From contig BCHU01000001.1 of the NCBI GenBank assembly GCA_001599715.1, forward strand, positions 853,634-917,633: 64,000 nucleotides of DNA. Reading direction: 5' to 3'. The stretch is from Phaeotremella fagi (Eukaryota; Basidiomycota; Tremellomycetes; Tremellales; Phaeotremellaceae). A program made the position numbers and the translations under genes. Positions 8,967 through 19,541 of the stretch are shown here, piece by piece. A model generated the notes under the pieces. The model was given only the letters and a program-made list of their open reading frames with translations. It ran no database searches and had not been told where the DNA came from. Numbering within the stretch: the stretch's first letter is position 1; every line of letters starts with the position of its first letter.

Positions 8967-10969
8967 ATGGCTGGTATACCCAAAGCCAGATTCATGGCTG
9001 TCTTCTCAACTCTGACAACAGTTCGTCATGCTCAAAAATCAGCTCTGTAAGTTCAGAATCCAAATTATATACTCGAGCTAACGAAAACTGTTCAGAACGA
9101 CGTTTTCGAGAAATATCTCAAACAGACGTACAGATCCATATTCATTAATCAAAACACCAGTATCAAGACAGAACTACATTGAACAAGATTTGGAAATGGA
9201 GTCATCCCTCGAATCCCCGGATAGATATTATGAACCCATGCCGGAAATACAATACAAGGTCATGATGCAAACTGAAAAAATGGAATGGATAAAAGAGAAA
9301 CTTGAATTACCTAGAAATTTCACGGTTGATAAAACGATATGGCAAGTTTATCAGACGTTAACTCCGAAATCGAAATCTCTGTTGGGCTACGAAACGCTTT
9401 CAAAGGTTTTAGCGTCAGCTGTACCACCTATCAAAGTTTTCACGAAAATCATTAACGCCAGTCGACATCAGAATAGACAATCTATCGATTTCACGGCTAT
9501 GAATCAGTTTGAACATCGACTGAGGACTGTTATTTCAGATATGGGATTGGCTGGTGGTGCGAAACAAAAGGATTACATGTTTGTCATGTCCATTATAGCT
9601 CCTATCGGTGGTTTCGAAATTATCAACAAAGTCGACAGGGAAGCCAAGAATAGAGATGGTTGGAGTGAGAGTGAATTGAAGTTTGGAAGGAATAGGATGA
9701 TCTCTTCAAGATTAAGGAATTTACGACATTTGAAATGGTCGCTTTCATCACAACCTGATGAAACTAGGTATAAAAAGAAACAAATCAATTTGAATCAAAA
9801 TAAAGCTCGTAAACATATGGAGGAATTGTTGGAAATTTTCAAATCTGTTCAAAAGGAAGAGAATCAACATACGGCTTATACGTTAGACATCCTGTTGACT
9901 TCGATGTCTAACGTTTATAAACTTATTGGGAAAGGTTACGATAAAGAGATTGACGGTTTGATATCAGATATCATGTTACATGTCTATGGTATCGATTTGA
10001 GTAACCTAACGATTCACAAACGAGAAGATCATTTCCCAATAACGGACACAACGGTTCACGCCTTGGTATCTTATTACGCCCATAAAGATAACATGACAAC
10101 GATGATAGCGGTATTTGAATTGTTAACGGGAGACAGGATACATTATTCTACACCAAAAACTGAAATCGAGGTAGACAAGGAGGACGACGATATACCGGAA
10201 ACACTGAGTGAAGCTACGAAACGTGCGGAACAGGATAGAGGGTTTATGGGATTGTTTGGACCGAAAGCAGTGGATGTCGTTCCTACGGAGACATCATGTA
10301 AGTAATCACCCTTTGAAACGTATTGACGGAATAGCGAAATCATTTTTCACACCTTTAAACAGTCAGTCCCATCAACGTAGATTTGAAGATTTCTTACCGC
10401 CCGTAACGGAATCTTCTAATCCAATCTCGCTAGTCAACATCCACACCCTCGATACAATGATCAAAACAGCCTGTAGACTAGAAGATTTCAATTACGCACT
10501 TCACATCATCAGACAATCTCATCGAATCATCCAACAGAATCAATTAAATTATCTATCATCAGATGATCTCAAGGACGGGACGATGATCATGTTCTCAACT
10601 GAATGGTTAAGACCTGTTTTACGATTATTAAGGAAATCGAAAAACCTGAATATCATCAAACAGATCCAAGAGATTTCGTTGGTTGTTATGAGTGATTCAG
10701 AGAATTTCTTAAAACAGATTATCGATAACCAAAGCGAAGGTGACAGTCAAAAGGTCGTTCAAGAATTTAAGAAGAATCATAGAGATTTGATTAGATGTCA
10801 TGAGAGTATTCAACGTCGATTCGATATGATGAATCTTAGATCTATCGAACGAGCTCAACGATCGATTCAGGAGGAAGATGTTTTAACTGGAAACGAAGAA
10901 AAAATCGTCAAGGTGACGAAAAGAAATTTTGATGAATCTGTTTGGAAAGGGGATTTGAGTTTAGCATGA
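8967..10969 (+). CDS. Putative mitochondrial helical-repeat (PPR-like) protein
   Basis: About 640 residues in three exons: 8967-9047, about 9097-10297 and 10335-10969. The second intron is only 37 nt (10298-10334), with a TTGAC branch site, and restores frame as TS|SKSFF. The first ~50 residues are basic and hydroxylated with no acidic residue (MAGIPKARFMAVFSTLTTV...), a typical mitochondrial presequence. The body is all-helical with tandem patterns such as HTAYTLDILLTSMSNVYKL, DTTVHALVSYYAHKDNMTTM and NIHTLDTMIKTACRLEDFNY, the spacing expected of degenerate PPR/TPR repeats. Such proteins usually handle mitochondrial transcripts. I cannot name the orthologue; the assignment is by architecture. 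Confidence 0.6.
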
Positions 10970-11713
10970 GTAGAATAGTAAATCTTGCATAGAATGAATT
11001 GAATGTATCTATATGTACAGTCATCTCGAATCGTATTTATAAAGTCTTTGTTCCTATTTACAACGATTTTCTCGCACACCACTATGACCAATAAACCCAC
11101 TCCCTCAAACCCAACTAACACCTTCCCAATCCCAGTTCTCATTACGAGCATCATCTTCATCCTAAAACAACGAGATTCAGCACGAATCCACTTATCACAA
11201 AAGAAGACCACCACAACATACAACCAAAGCAACAACCCCATTCCTCAAATCACCCCTAACATCCTCCAAACATAATCGAATAAACCCATCATCGGAAATT
11301 TGAGCTTGACGAAACGATTCCAAATACCTCAAAGGCCAGATTGATGTTCTTGGATAGATCTTTTCGAGGATTCTGAGATGCGGGGGGAGGTTGAACGTTG
11401 TTTTGAGGACGAGTTGGGAGCTTGTATTTTTAGTTTGTTTTTTATGTTAGTAATTTGAACAAGACGATTAGAGGGGTTAGGTAGAGAAAGGGGTTAGGTT
11501 TGGTTAGAGAATTGGGGAAAAATGGTTATATACATCAAAGAAAAATTAATATAAGCCCCACAGAAAGATTCTTCCAAATTCCCTACATCTAGTTTCAACC
11601 CATTGTTCCTTCTTCATCTATCATCCAACCCTTTGTCCATACTCCATCCCACCCTTAACGAGGACCAAAAAGAACCAAACCAAAGTGGAAGGTAACCAAG
11701 TAGAAAATCATGC
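10970..11713. other. Unassigned stretch with one possible minus-strand exon
   Basis: Holds the 3' UTR of the preceding gene. On the minus strand a frame with no ATG is open from 11420 down to the stop at 11195-11197 (about 75 codons), including PPHLRILEKIYPRTSIWPLR and RQAQISDDGFIRLCLEDVR. It is preceded by a strong TACTAAC branch site and an AAG acceptor. It could be the last exon of a small gene, but I cannot find a convincing first exon between 11421 and 11713. The other two minus frames through the same DNA also look partly protein-like, so no call is made. Confidence 0.3.
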
Positions 11714-12070
11714 TTACGCCCTCTTCTTCCCCTTATCCAACTTCTTCTCATTCTTCAAAGCACTATCATTAGACCTATTAATGAAAACCAAAGCGACAGC
11801 CCCAACCAAAGCGTAAACACCAACGAAGACCGCAACATAGATAAGTGGACTAATCCCACGATCGGTGTTTTGCACCGTATGGATGTATTCCATGAAACCG
11901 TCTTTGATAGCCATGGGGTTAGTGTAGTTTTCTGAGATTAATTTGATGAGGACGGCGAGGATTTCTTCGAATGATTTGAGGGTTGTTTGGGTTTCTTTGG
12001 TTATGGTGATCACTGCTTGACAGACTTGGTCGGGGAGTGGGGGACAGAATTGGGAGATTGGGTGTGACAT
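11714..12070 (-). CDS. Small single-pass membrane protein, unknown
   Basis: Intronless 118-residue protein starting MSHPISQFCPPLPDQ. Residues about 15-70 form a soluble helical region (AVITITKETQTTLKSFEEIL, AVLIKLISENY). A single strong membrane helix at about 76-98 (PLIYVAVFVGVYALVGAVAL) is followed by a very basic tail ending KKLDKGKKRA. It has no N-terminal signal, so it is probably inserted through the C-terminal helix into the ER or another endomembrane with the head in the cytosol. I do not recognise the family. The start is the only in-frame ATG before the helix and the codon usage is gene-like. Confidence 0.6.
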   Translation of the reverse strand: MSHPISQFCPPLPDQVCQAVITITKETQTTLKSFEEILAVLIKLISENYTNPMAIKDGFMEYIHTVQNTDRGISPLIYVAVFVGVYALVGAVALVFINRSNDSALKNEKKLDKGKKRA

Positions 12071-12296
12071 TTTTGGTGTGCGTGAGTGGGGTGAGGTGGT
12101 GTTTCTTAGATGTTTCGTTTGGTCGTCTGTCTGATCTTCAACCTTTGTTCTGTTTATTTGGATGTTGGTTGATGGTTGTTTTTGTTTAAAAGATGAGATG
12201 TTGGGTGGCGGGATATCATTGGATCATGACCGTAAACGTGGCACTTAATTAAAGGTTACAATCAGGCACGCGTACAGAGGAATTACAGATACAATA

Positions 12297-15200
12297 CTAG
12301 ATAACACCAACAACAACATTAGCTCTCAAACTCCATGGTCTACCCGGTCCGTCCCCACTCCCACTCCCATCTGCACCATCCAATTCTCCAACCCAACCCA
12401 ACACCCCCTCCTCCTCCTCACCAAGCAGATACTCCTCCGATTTCAAAGCAGACGATTTCCATCCCCAAGATTGTGATAGAGTGAATGCATCCGGTGCAGA
12501 TGAGAATCTGATCAACGCAGTACCCAAAGCTGATGCACACGATATAGAGAAATATGCCTTGACGTCAGCGTAGATTCGATGGATTTAGACTTACCCTCGT
12601 AACCCTTCTCGTATCTGTATAAGGACTTTCTGGGGTTTCTTCAATCTCCGTTGAAGGTGGTGTTTCCTCTGATTTTGATATTGGTGCAGAAGCTTTAGGG
12701 AAAGGTTCGTTGGTTGACTAGAACGACGTTAGTGGTTATCATGTGCTGTTACTGTGACTTACCTGTCGATGAAGGTAGATTCCCAGTTGCACACCTTTAT
12801 CCTTTTTACGCATAGTTTGGACATACCTAAGAAAATAAGCTTCTGTGGATGACCACTAAACTTACACGTTGAACCAACTACCAGCGTAAAAATGCGTATT
12901 CGAATAAGCCCGTTCCTTCTCGGCTAATTTCTCAACTCCCCAGAATTCAACTGAAAATCTGTGATCCAGTAGTCAACAACACAACCTAAACGAACTCAAG
13001 AAATAAAGAAACACTTACCTGTAAGGTTCAATTTTAGACCATCTATCTTCTTTCCTCTCCGTCATATTCATGTTCAAACTATTAAAACTCGAAGACCAAG
13101 CTCCACCATCTTCTTTCCATTTGTTCCAAATCTCTTCACCCAATTTACCGTCTTTCAACAAACCGAAAAATTTAGTTTCATCCTGTGGTGGTTTGATTTT
13201 ACGTGTACTGACGTTAGTGTTGATACTTGTATTGAAAACGTTCTCAACGTCTCCATCGATCAGATCTGGAATTTCTTGATACGAAGGTGAAGACGATAAA
13301 AATAATAAACCGCCTGCACCGATTTTATGGGTATCGTCTGATGGAACTGGATAGAAGACGTTCCCGTTCCCTTGTGATGACGTTGTTGGGTTGTTATTGA
13401 AATATGACGATCCAAGTGGTACAAACGGTGATGTTGGTGATGAAACTCTACTTTTCGATTTTGAACGTTTCTCAATCTCCAACGAAATCTCTGTTGTCGT
13501 TCTCGTTACACCCAAATCTTCGATTCCAGATTTAATCTTGGCTTTAAGATCTGCTGCTGACCAATGAGCAGCTTGTAAAACTGCTAAAGGCGCGTAAGGT
13601 AATGAAGTAGTTTGATCGATATCCGCAGCTATAATCGCTAATTCATCGTATGTCTTGGAAAGATCAGTAAACTATTTCGTTGATCATAACTTACCATATG
13701 AGTATAATAAATACCACTTTCGAATATCTTTTCAAATTCAAATTCATCTTCCTCATCATAATCTTCAGTGTCCCTTCTCAAATCTAAAATCTTCCTTGCC
13801 ATTTTATATCTAGCCATTTCATTTGTCACGAACAACGAATCTGAAGATATCAACGCTCGTATGAAACGAGCTGATAACGTTCTTGAGAATAATCCAGACA
13901 TGTCCGTGGTTAAGATATCGTTACACCAACGTGCTAACCAACACATACAAGCTTCACCTATTTTGTTCGAAGCGAATCCATAAAAATGAGGTAAATCTTC
14001 TTCCAGAGATGATGAATTTATCGAATTCGTCGTTGACATTTTTAAAGCACCTCCAGTCGAAGCTGTAACATTTGTTATTTGATGAAGTGTATGACTAGAA
14101 TCGTCTGATGAACTCCGGTTGATATTCGTTATAGGTCTGACACCGATTTTTGATTCTTCATCATTAGAATCAGCCGATCCTCTATGGGTGATAACTTCCA
14201 ATGGACCATATTCATCTACGACCGTAGCTTTCTCCTTCCCTTTCAAAGATTTCACAACGATTGGTCGACCAACACCCTCTAAACCAAATGCACTTTCTTC
14301 CTCTTGACCCTCCCATTCACTTTCACCGATACCTTCACCAACAGCGAATCCAAGATATCGACCTAAAGTTTCCGGTCCAACCGTACGTAAAACCATTGCT
14401 AAGACTTCACGCATTAGGGCATTTTGACCTAGATAGATGGTGGTTGCTAATAGTGAAAGTAGGAGATGCGGGGTGGCAAGATGAGTTAGTGGTTTTGAGT
14501 TGACATGGATTGGTCGGAAATCTGTTGAGGTAGATGAAGGTGAGATGAGAGGTGATGAGGGTGTTGGTAAATGTGAGATTGGGAATTGGAGATTTGGATA
14601 AGGGGAATAAAGCCTTGAAAGACATATCCTGGAAATTGTTAGTTGAAGGGTTGAATGATCGAACCTACTCAAAAGCAGCCCTGGTGATATTTGGATCGTC
14701 AAATGTTAATTCTATATCGTCACCGTCCCAATCTGGACTAGACGAGGCTTTCGAGAATCCACCAAGGAATAGAGAATGGAAGAAAGCTACATCGTTAGTA
14801 TACTCTATATGTATTCAACACTCACTTGTCTGAATCAAAATCGACGAATGAACCAACCAACCAACTTGCCATTTACGTACCCATAGCCTAACATCAGCTC
14901 TTGTACCTTTCAAGAAACATTGATACAGATGATCCAACATAGGTTGATTAGATGGCGATCGTGTGATTGGGATTGCTGTAGGTGGTGCAGGAAGATGTAT
15001 TGAAGGTGGTAAAGACGTTTTCTTGATTGGGATGGGTATCCTTGGATTCGCATCTCTGACAGATTGATGATGGTACGTGGTTGGAATCGATGTCGATCCA
15101 GTGTTATTTGAGATTGATGTTGAAGTTGAGGTTGATGGATTCGGTGTTGACATCGGACTAGTTGTTGGTAACGACGAAGGTGTTGATCGTACAGGTTGAA

Positions 15201-15621
15201 AACCTTGAGTTCTAGTTGGTATACCTGATGGAGAAGGCGACGAAGTAACTCTTGAAATCGGTACCGAAGAACTTAATCCAAGTGGTGAAGGTATAGGGGG
15301 AGACGTAGCATCAGAAGTCGAAGTCGAAACCGAAGTTGAGATCGAATTAGAAGTAGAAGTTGATCCAGTGTGTATATGTGTGTTATGCATCGGTGATCTA
15401 GATCTAGAAGATTCACTTCGACCAACGGTGAATTTGAACGTATCTGAATTATCTCTACTGATGGAAGGACGGACAGGTAGATCTGGGAAAGGAAGGACTT
15501 TGGGTTGAGGTAAATGAGATTTTGAACCTCGAGCGTGAGGTGATGAATAAAGTCTTGGTGAGTTGGTTGGGGTTGGTGACCTTGATGATCGTGATAAACG
15601 AGAATGTGAATCAAATGACAT
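12297..15621 (-). CDS. BTB/POZ-domain protein
   Basis: Large multi-exon gene. The first exon (14826-15621) encodes a Ser/Thr/Pro-rich disordered region of about 220 residues (many SRSRSP-like and poly-ST runs), then enters the BTB fold: DHLYQCFLKGTRADVRLWV...VHSSILIQTS. After a 39-nt intron (14787-14825) it continues FFHSLFLGGF and IELTFDDPNITRAAFE, the expected BTB strand-helix order. A helical middle section with inserted acidic loops follows. The C-terminal part contains FSVEFWGVEKLAEKERAY, FYAGSWFNVYVQ and the tail FTLSQSWGWKSSAL, recurring features of fungal BTB proteins. Such proteins are usually substrate adaptors for cullin-3 or transcriptional regulators; the partner here is unknown. 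Start: first ATG, MSFDSHSRLSRSS. Confidence 0.75.
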
Positions 15622-15966
15622 CTGGTAGGAAGTGTTGTGGGAGTTGTAAAGACTAGATGTACTTGAGCAAGCTCAAATAATCAATCCATTTGAATCTACT
15701 TATTAATGCTTTGAGTAGAGTATCGTATCTCCAACATCCTAATCCTACGTATGGATACGGCCGAGCGCAGCAGCAGCGACCTCCGCACGCGAGCATGCGA
15801 AACAATAACAAACGCCACAGCCACATTACTACTGGATTATAACACCGCGGTGATATATTATTTCACTCTGGCTTTACTTTTCTTCTCGCACGTTCAGTCC
15901 ACCGTCTACAGTTTCCAGTATCTCTTTTCTTTCTTTCAATCAATCAATTAATCACCTTATTCCAAA
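15622..15966. promoter_or_regulatory. Divergent promoter, BTB gene and eEF1B
   Basis: 345-bp spacer. It has a short GC-rich patch (about 15755-15800: CGGCCGAGCGCAGCAGCAGC) in otherwise AT-rich DNA, then pyrimidine-rich TTTCTTTCTTTC before the eEF1B ATG, as is common for highly expressed translation genes. Confidence 0.45.
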
Positions 15967-17040
15967 ATGGCTGACATTCAATCAATCGAACAACATCTTG
16001 CTACTCGTGCTTACATCTCTGGGTAAGTGTTCACCAGCACTCTACTCTCACTTTTCCCCTTCATTCACTGCACCCATCCCCCCCCCCTACTATGATGAAT
16101 CGTTTGGTCCGTGTTTCCGAGTTGCGGATTAAGACCCCGCGCTTTTAGCATTGAAGACATTTAATTCCAAACCTCTGACTCTTATCTTGTTCCTACTCCT
16201 TTCATTGGCGATATATCTCAACGTAATTCCACCTTTGATTTAATCTGTTGTCGGACGAAAAAAAAAAACCAATCATTTACTGACTTTCTGTCCAGTTTCG
16301 AGCCAACCTCAGCCGATGTTGAAGTTTTCACCACCTTAAAAGGTGAGTCAAAACCTCCCTCGACTCCAAGCTAATCCATCACAGCCGCCCCAGACGCCGC
16401 TACCTACCCCCACGCCGCCAGATGGTACAACCACATCTCCTCCTGGTCATCTGAACACTCAACCCTTCCTCAAGCCACCAACCCAATCGCCTCTTCATCC
16501 AAAGCTACCCCAGCCGCCGCTGAAGAAGAGGAAGATGACGACGAAGTTGATCTTTTCGGTTCAGACGACGAAGAGGAAGACGCTGAAGCTGAGAAAATTA
16601 AACAAGAACGTGTTGCCAAATACCAAGAGGAGAAAGCTGCCAAGGCCGCCGCTAAACTTGCTTCTGGTAAAGCTTTGGAGGTCGCTAAATCAGTCGTCAC
16701 TCTCCAAGTTAAACCTTGGGATGACGAAACTGACATGGCCGCTCTTGAGGCTTTCGTTAGAAGTATCGAGATTGATGGTTTGGTTTGGGGTGCTTCTAAA
16801 TTGGTCCCAGTCGGTTACGGTCAGTTCAAGGATACTTAGAACTGTGCAATCATTAACTGACTCGGATTACAGGAATCAAAATGCTCCAAATCACCCTCGT
16901 TATCGAGGACAGAATCTCCCTCGAAGACCTTTCAGAGAGAATCATCGAGGAGGGAGAGGAATACGTTCAATCCACCGATATTGCTGGTGAGTCTTATCTG
17001 TTGTTATCAGTGCTGACAATCAGCCATGCAAAAACTTTAA
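15967..17040 (+). CDS. EFB1: Translation elongation factor 1-beta (eEF1B-alpha)
   Basis: Guanine-nucleotide exchange factor that recharges eEF1A with GTP during elongation. Five exons: 15967-16022, 16296-16342, 16385-16819, 16873-16986 and 17024-17040. The first intron is long (273 nt) with C- and A-tracts; the last is 37 nt. The protein of about 220 residues has a GST-C-like N-terminal region ([27 protein letters not shown]), an acidic linker ([19 protein letters not shown]) and the exchange domain ([35 protein letters not shown]). The last exon gives the tail STDIAAMQKL, matching the family ending DIAAFNKI. Without that small exon the reading frame would run on wrongly into the intron. Confidence 0.95.
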
Positions 17041-17472
17041 ACGGAGATCGTGTTGTAGTTTGTAGAAGAAAATTATGCAGTATGCAATTCGTACAGTGTT
17101 CATCATGTCGATTTTTTGCAAAATTCAGTTTTGAGTGTGGCATTTTCCTCACTACAGTGGCTACGGTGTGGCAATTACTTTTATTCTCGAGTTTTCGTCT
17201 AACCTTTGTATATCAAACACGTCAGGGATTCTCCATAACAGATGTATTCCCGAAAGACATCTCAATGAAAGACATATCTTTCTTGATCCTTTCTCAAGAC
17301 TGTTTATTACCGAGAAACCATCTTATGTTCATCGCCCTTTCTCTTGATGTTTTTTTTTCTAGTCGTTTCCTGGCCTTCCAGCTGTGGTGCATATAACGTC
17401 CAATCACTGAGTTAACTCTTCTGTTCTTTACATCCATCTTTCGCCACCCGAATTAACACAACAATCAATCAA
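17041..17472. other. Intergenic after eEF1B
   Basis: 3' UTR of eEF1B and upstream region of the next gene; T-rich tracts (about 17350-17360). The open frame across it is only read-through from the eEF1B intron. No gene seen. Confidence 0.5.
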
Positions 17473-17976
17473 ATTTCTGCTCAAGAATCAACCAACCAAC
17501 CCACCGACCCTTTCACTTTAGGTGAATGGACATTCAGCTCAGAGAAACATAAATTATTCACAGCCATTCCAACACTCGGAACTCGATACAGAACCGACCC
17601 GTGGAGAAAATATGCTGGTTCTCGTTATGTGTTCGCTGCTAAACGAACCGACAACAGAACATTCTACGTTTTGGAAACCTCGACCCGGAGAAATGAGAAA
17701 GAGTTTAGTATGTTTGTCTGGCATGAAAAACAATACGGCGTAGAAGGTAAATACACTGCTCGTGGTTTTCCGGTTAGGTTCACAAAAGATGAATGCAAAT
17801 CCCGAGAATCCCTCACTGAAGCTTGTTTCACCAAACTTCAGGTGGACATGGATTTTGAGGAAGCTATGGGGGGGCCAACCATCCCTTTGGGTTTGGGAGA
17901 TGAGGGGATGAAGAACGCTAAAGGTTTAATCGATGGTTTCTTCGCTTTCGATACTGAGTTTTCAAAAGGGAAGTAG
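17473..17976 (+). CDS. Hypothetical small protein, second family, copy 1 (no ATG at the expected start)
   Basis: Intronless frame of about 168 codons related to the next two genes. Shared features, in order: a Q/S/T/P-rich head (AQESTNQPTDPFTLGEW), an HF/FVW core strand, a basic segment ending (P)VRFTKDECKSRESL (compare VHLTIEQCSSKKSL), a PLG(L)GDEG(M)KNAK(G)L turn-helix, and the end FFAFDTEFSKGK. Where copies 2 and 3 have ATG, this copy has ATT (17473), and no in-frame ATG occurs before the middle of the protein. It may be a decaying copy, start at a near-cognate codon, or have an upstream exon. Family unknown; no signal peptide or membrane segment. Confidence 0.5.
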   Translation: MSAQESTNQPTDPFTLGEWTFSSEKHKLFTAIPTLGTRYRTDPWRKYAGSRYVFAAKRTDNRTFYVLETSTRRNEKEFSMFVWHEKQYGVEGKYTARGFPVRFTKDECKSRESLTEACFTKLQVDMDFEEAMGGPTIPLGLGDEGMKNAKGLIDGFFAFDTEFSKGK

Positions 17977-18508
17977 TGGGTCGGAGAATACTCGAGGGTT
18001 CCAAATTAGGTTGTTGCTGTGGTTTAATGTGCTTGAGATGATGAATGCTATGTATGAAGCAGCTTATGTACGTGGGCATACCCCGATTTTGGCTCAAGAT
18101 CAGCTCTTGCCCTGATGGCTCTCACTCGTTTCTGAATTCCCATCCACTCAATCGTGAAACCTTTGGAAGTCAGCACAGAAAGGAAGTCCATTATCAATCA
18201 TCTTAACTGAACGTTTAACCCGATAACTTGACGTATCCTCATTTGTTTGTTCAAATATATTGCCCCGTGAATATCGTACATCTTTTCACAACCGATGACG
18301 CTCATGGTACATCCTTTTACAATCAATGAGCTCATCGTACATCCTTTTTGAATCAATCACGCTACACATGCATCATTTATCGTGGGTCTTCTAAGGAAGA
18401 AAACTTGCAAAGGAAGACACTCGTATATTATCTTACAGTCCCCCCAATAATTCTCTTTTCTCAACAACCAACCACTCAATTAATTTGCCACTCACAACAC
18501 AAGACACA
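17977..18508. promoter_or_regulatory. Intergenic, promoter of copy 2
   Basis: 3' flank of copy 1 and promoter of copy 2. Contains three tandem ~30-bp units at 18274-18363 (separate entry). No gene seen. Confidence 0.45.
18274..18363 (+). repeat. Three imperfect ~30-bp tandem repeats upstream of copy 2
   Basis: Units at 18274-18304, 18305-18334 and 18335-18363 share T(C/G)GTACATC(C/T)TTTT followed by AATCAATGA(G/C)-type sequence and CTCA. They lie 145-235 bp upstream of the copy 2 ATG, so they are candidates for repeated regulator sites. They could equally be neutral replication slippage. Confidence 0.65.
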
Positions 18509-19027
18509 ATGGTTGATCAACCCCAAACCCCTTCAACCACTCTCACTGATTTCACTAAGGTCGGCGATTGGGTTATCACCAGTAATTGGCAAACTTTACA
18601 AGAAGAAGTCAAATCCATCGGAGAAAATTTTCCACGTCCTCAATCAAGCTACATCGATGATAATCGTTACCAGTATTCACATATGTTCCATGCCGGCAAA
18701 GAAGGATTAAAAGCGCCTCTTCATTTCTACCGTGAAGATGAAAGATCAACAGGATGTTCGGTCTGGACCAGGGTCAAACGTGAGAGAACCGATGGACTTA
18801 CAAACGGGCTCAATGCATACCTCAACTTATCAAGAGAACAATCTACTTCCATCGATACACTCGCACAAGCTCTTTCCACTTATCGATACGATCTTCCTGA
18901 ATACTCCTTTATAGATCAACGCCCGTTCTTTCCCCTTGGTGCTTATGGAGAAGAAGCTAAGAAGACTGCGAGAGATTTGGCTGAAGGTCTTCTCTTATTT
19001 GATCCGAAGTTCTTTGGTAAGAAGTAG
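18509..19027 (+). CDS. Hypothetical small protein, second family, copy 2
   Basis: Intronless 172-residue protein starting MVDQPQTPSTTL. It shares with copy 3 the opening (V/S)DQ.QT.S...(F/L)K(V/I)GD(W/L)(V/I)IT(S/K).W.TL..E, the core (P/L)LHF...(T/A)GCS(V/I)(W/S)TR, and a tail PLG(A)...E(E/A)(A/G)K(K)..(R/E)DLAEG(L/I)...FDP.F. No signal peptide, membrane helix or catalytic motif is evident. The fold looks alpha+beta. Function unknown; it belongs to a three-gene tandem array on one strand. Confidence 0.68.
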   Translation: MVDQPQTPSTTLTDFTKVGDWVITSNWQTLQEEVKSIGENFPRPQSSYIDDNRYQYSHMFHAGKEGLKAPLHFYREDERSTGCSVWTRVKRERTDGLTNGLNAYLNLSREQSTSIDTLAQALSTYRYDLPEYSFIDQRPFFPLGAYGEEAKKTARDLAEGLLLFDPKFFGKK

Positions 19028-19541
19028 GTGGTAGTATAGACTCATAAGTAGTTTGATAAGAAGTAGGTAGTCGTTAATTACAGATAAATAGGGTAGTTTT
19101 TCATAGTAATGCATAGAAAATGAGGAAGAAACATTTTGTGGTGCATTACTGTACAGCATACAGAAGACATTTTATACAAGTACAGTGCATGTTACGACCG
19201 ATACAGTCCTGTTTCGACTCGCTTGGACTGCCTCAGCTGAGGACATATTTGAGGGGGGGAAGAGATTCAGCAAGTTAAGCAACACATACCATACTGATCA
19301 GCCTACCAATGATTGAGCAAACGTTTATGATCATTGACTTAGTTCTTTCAAAACACGTTTCTTACACAAACACCAAATCCATGATCAGTCCTTTGACCCT
19401 CGATAAAGTCCGAATCGTATTACTTCAATATCCCTTCATCAATTGGAAATTTGAAACGGGAGGCGTAAGTCTGATAGAAATAAGTACAAATCACCCTCCC
19501 AGCCATGAACGAAAACCACGATACCCACAACCCGAGAAACA
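19028..19541. other. Intergenic between copies 2 and 3
   Basis: 3' flank of copy 2 and promoter of copy 3. Short GTAC-rich words (TACTGTACAGCATAC near 19146) recall those near the 3.5-7 kb array but are too short to interpret. No gene seen. Confidence 0.45.

Noticed and set aside
10867..11241. Minus-strand 124-codon hydrophobic frame
   Set aside because: Overlaps the coding end of the mitochondrial gene in antisense and has no coherent domain; probably 3' UTR noise.
16343..16990. Plus-strand 215-codon frame rich in Pro and Lys
   Set aside because: It is the eEF1B third exon read out of frame and continues across introns.
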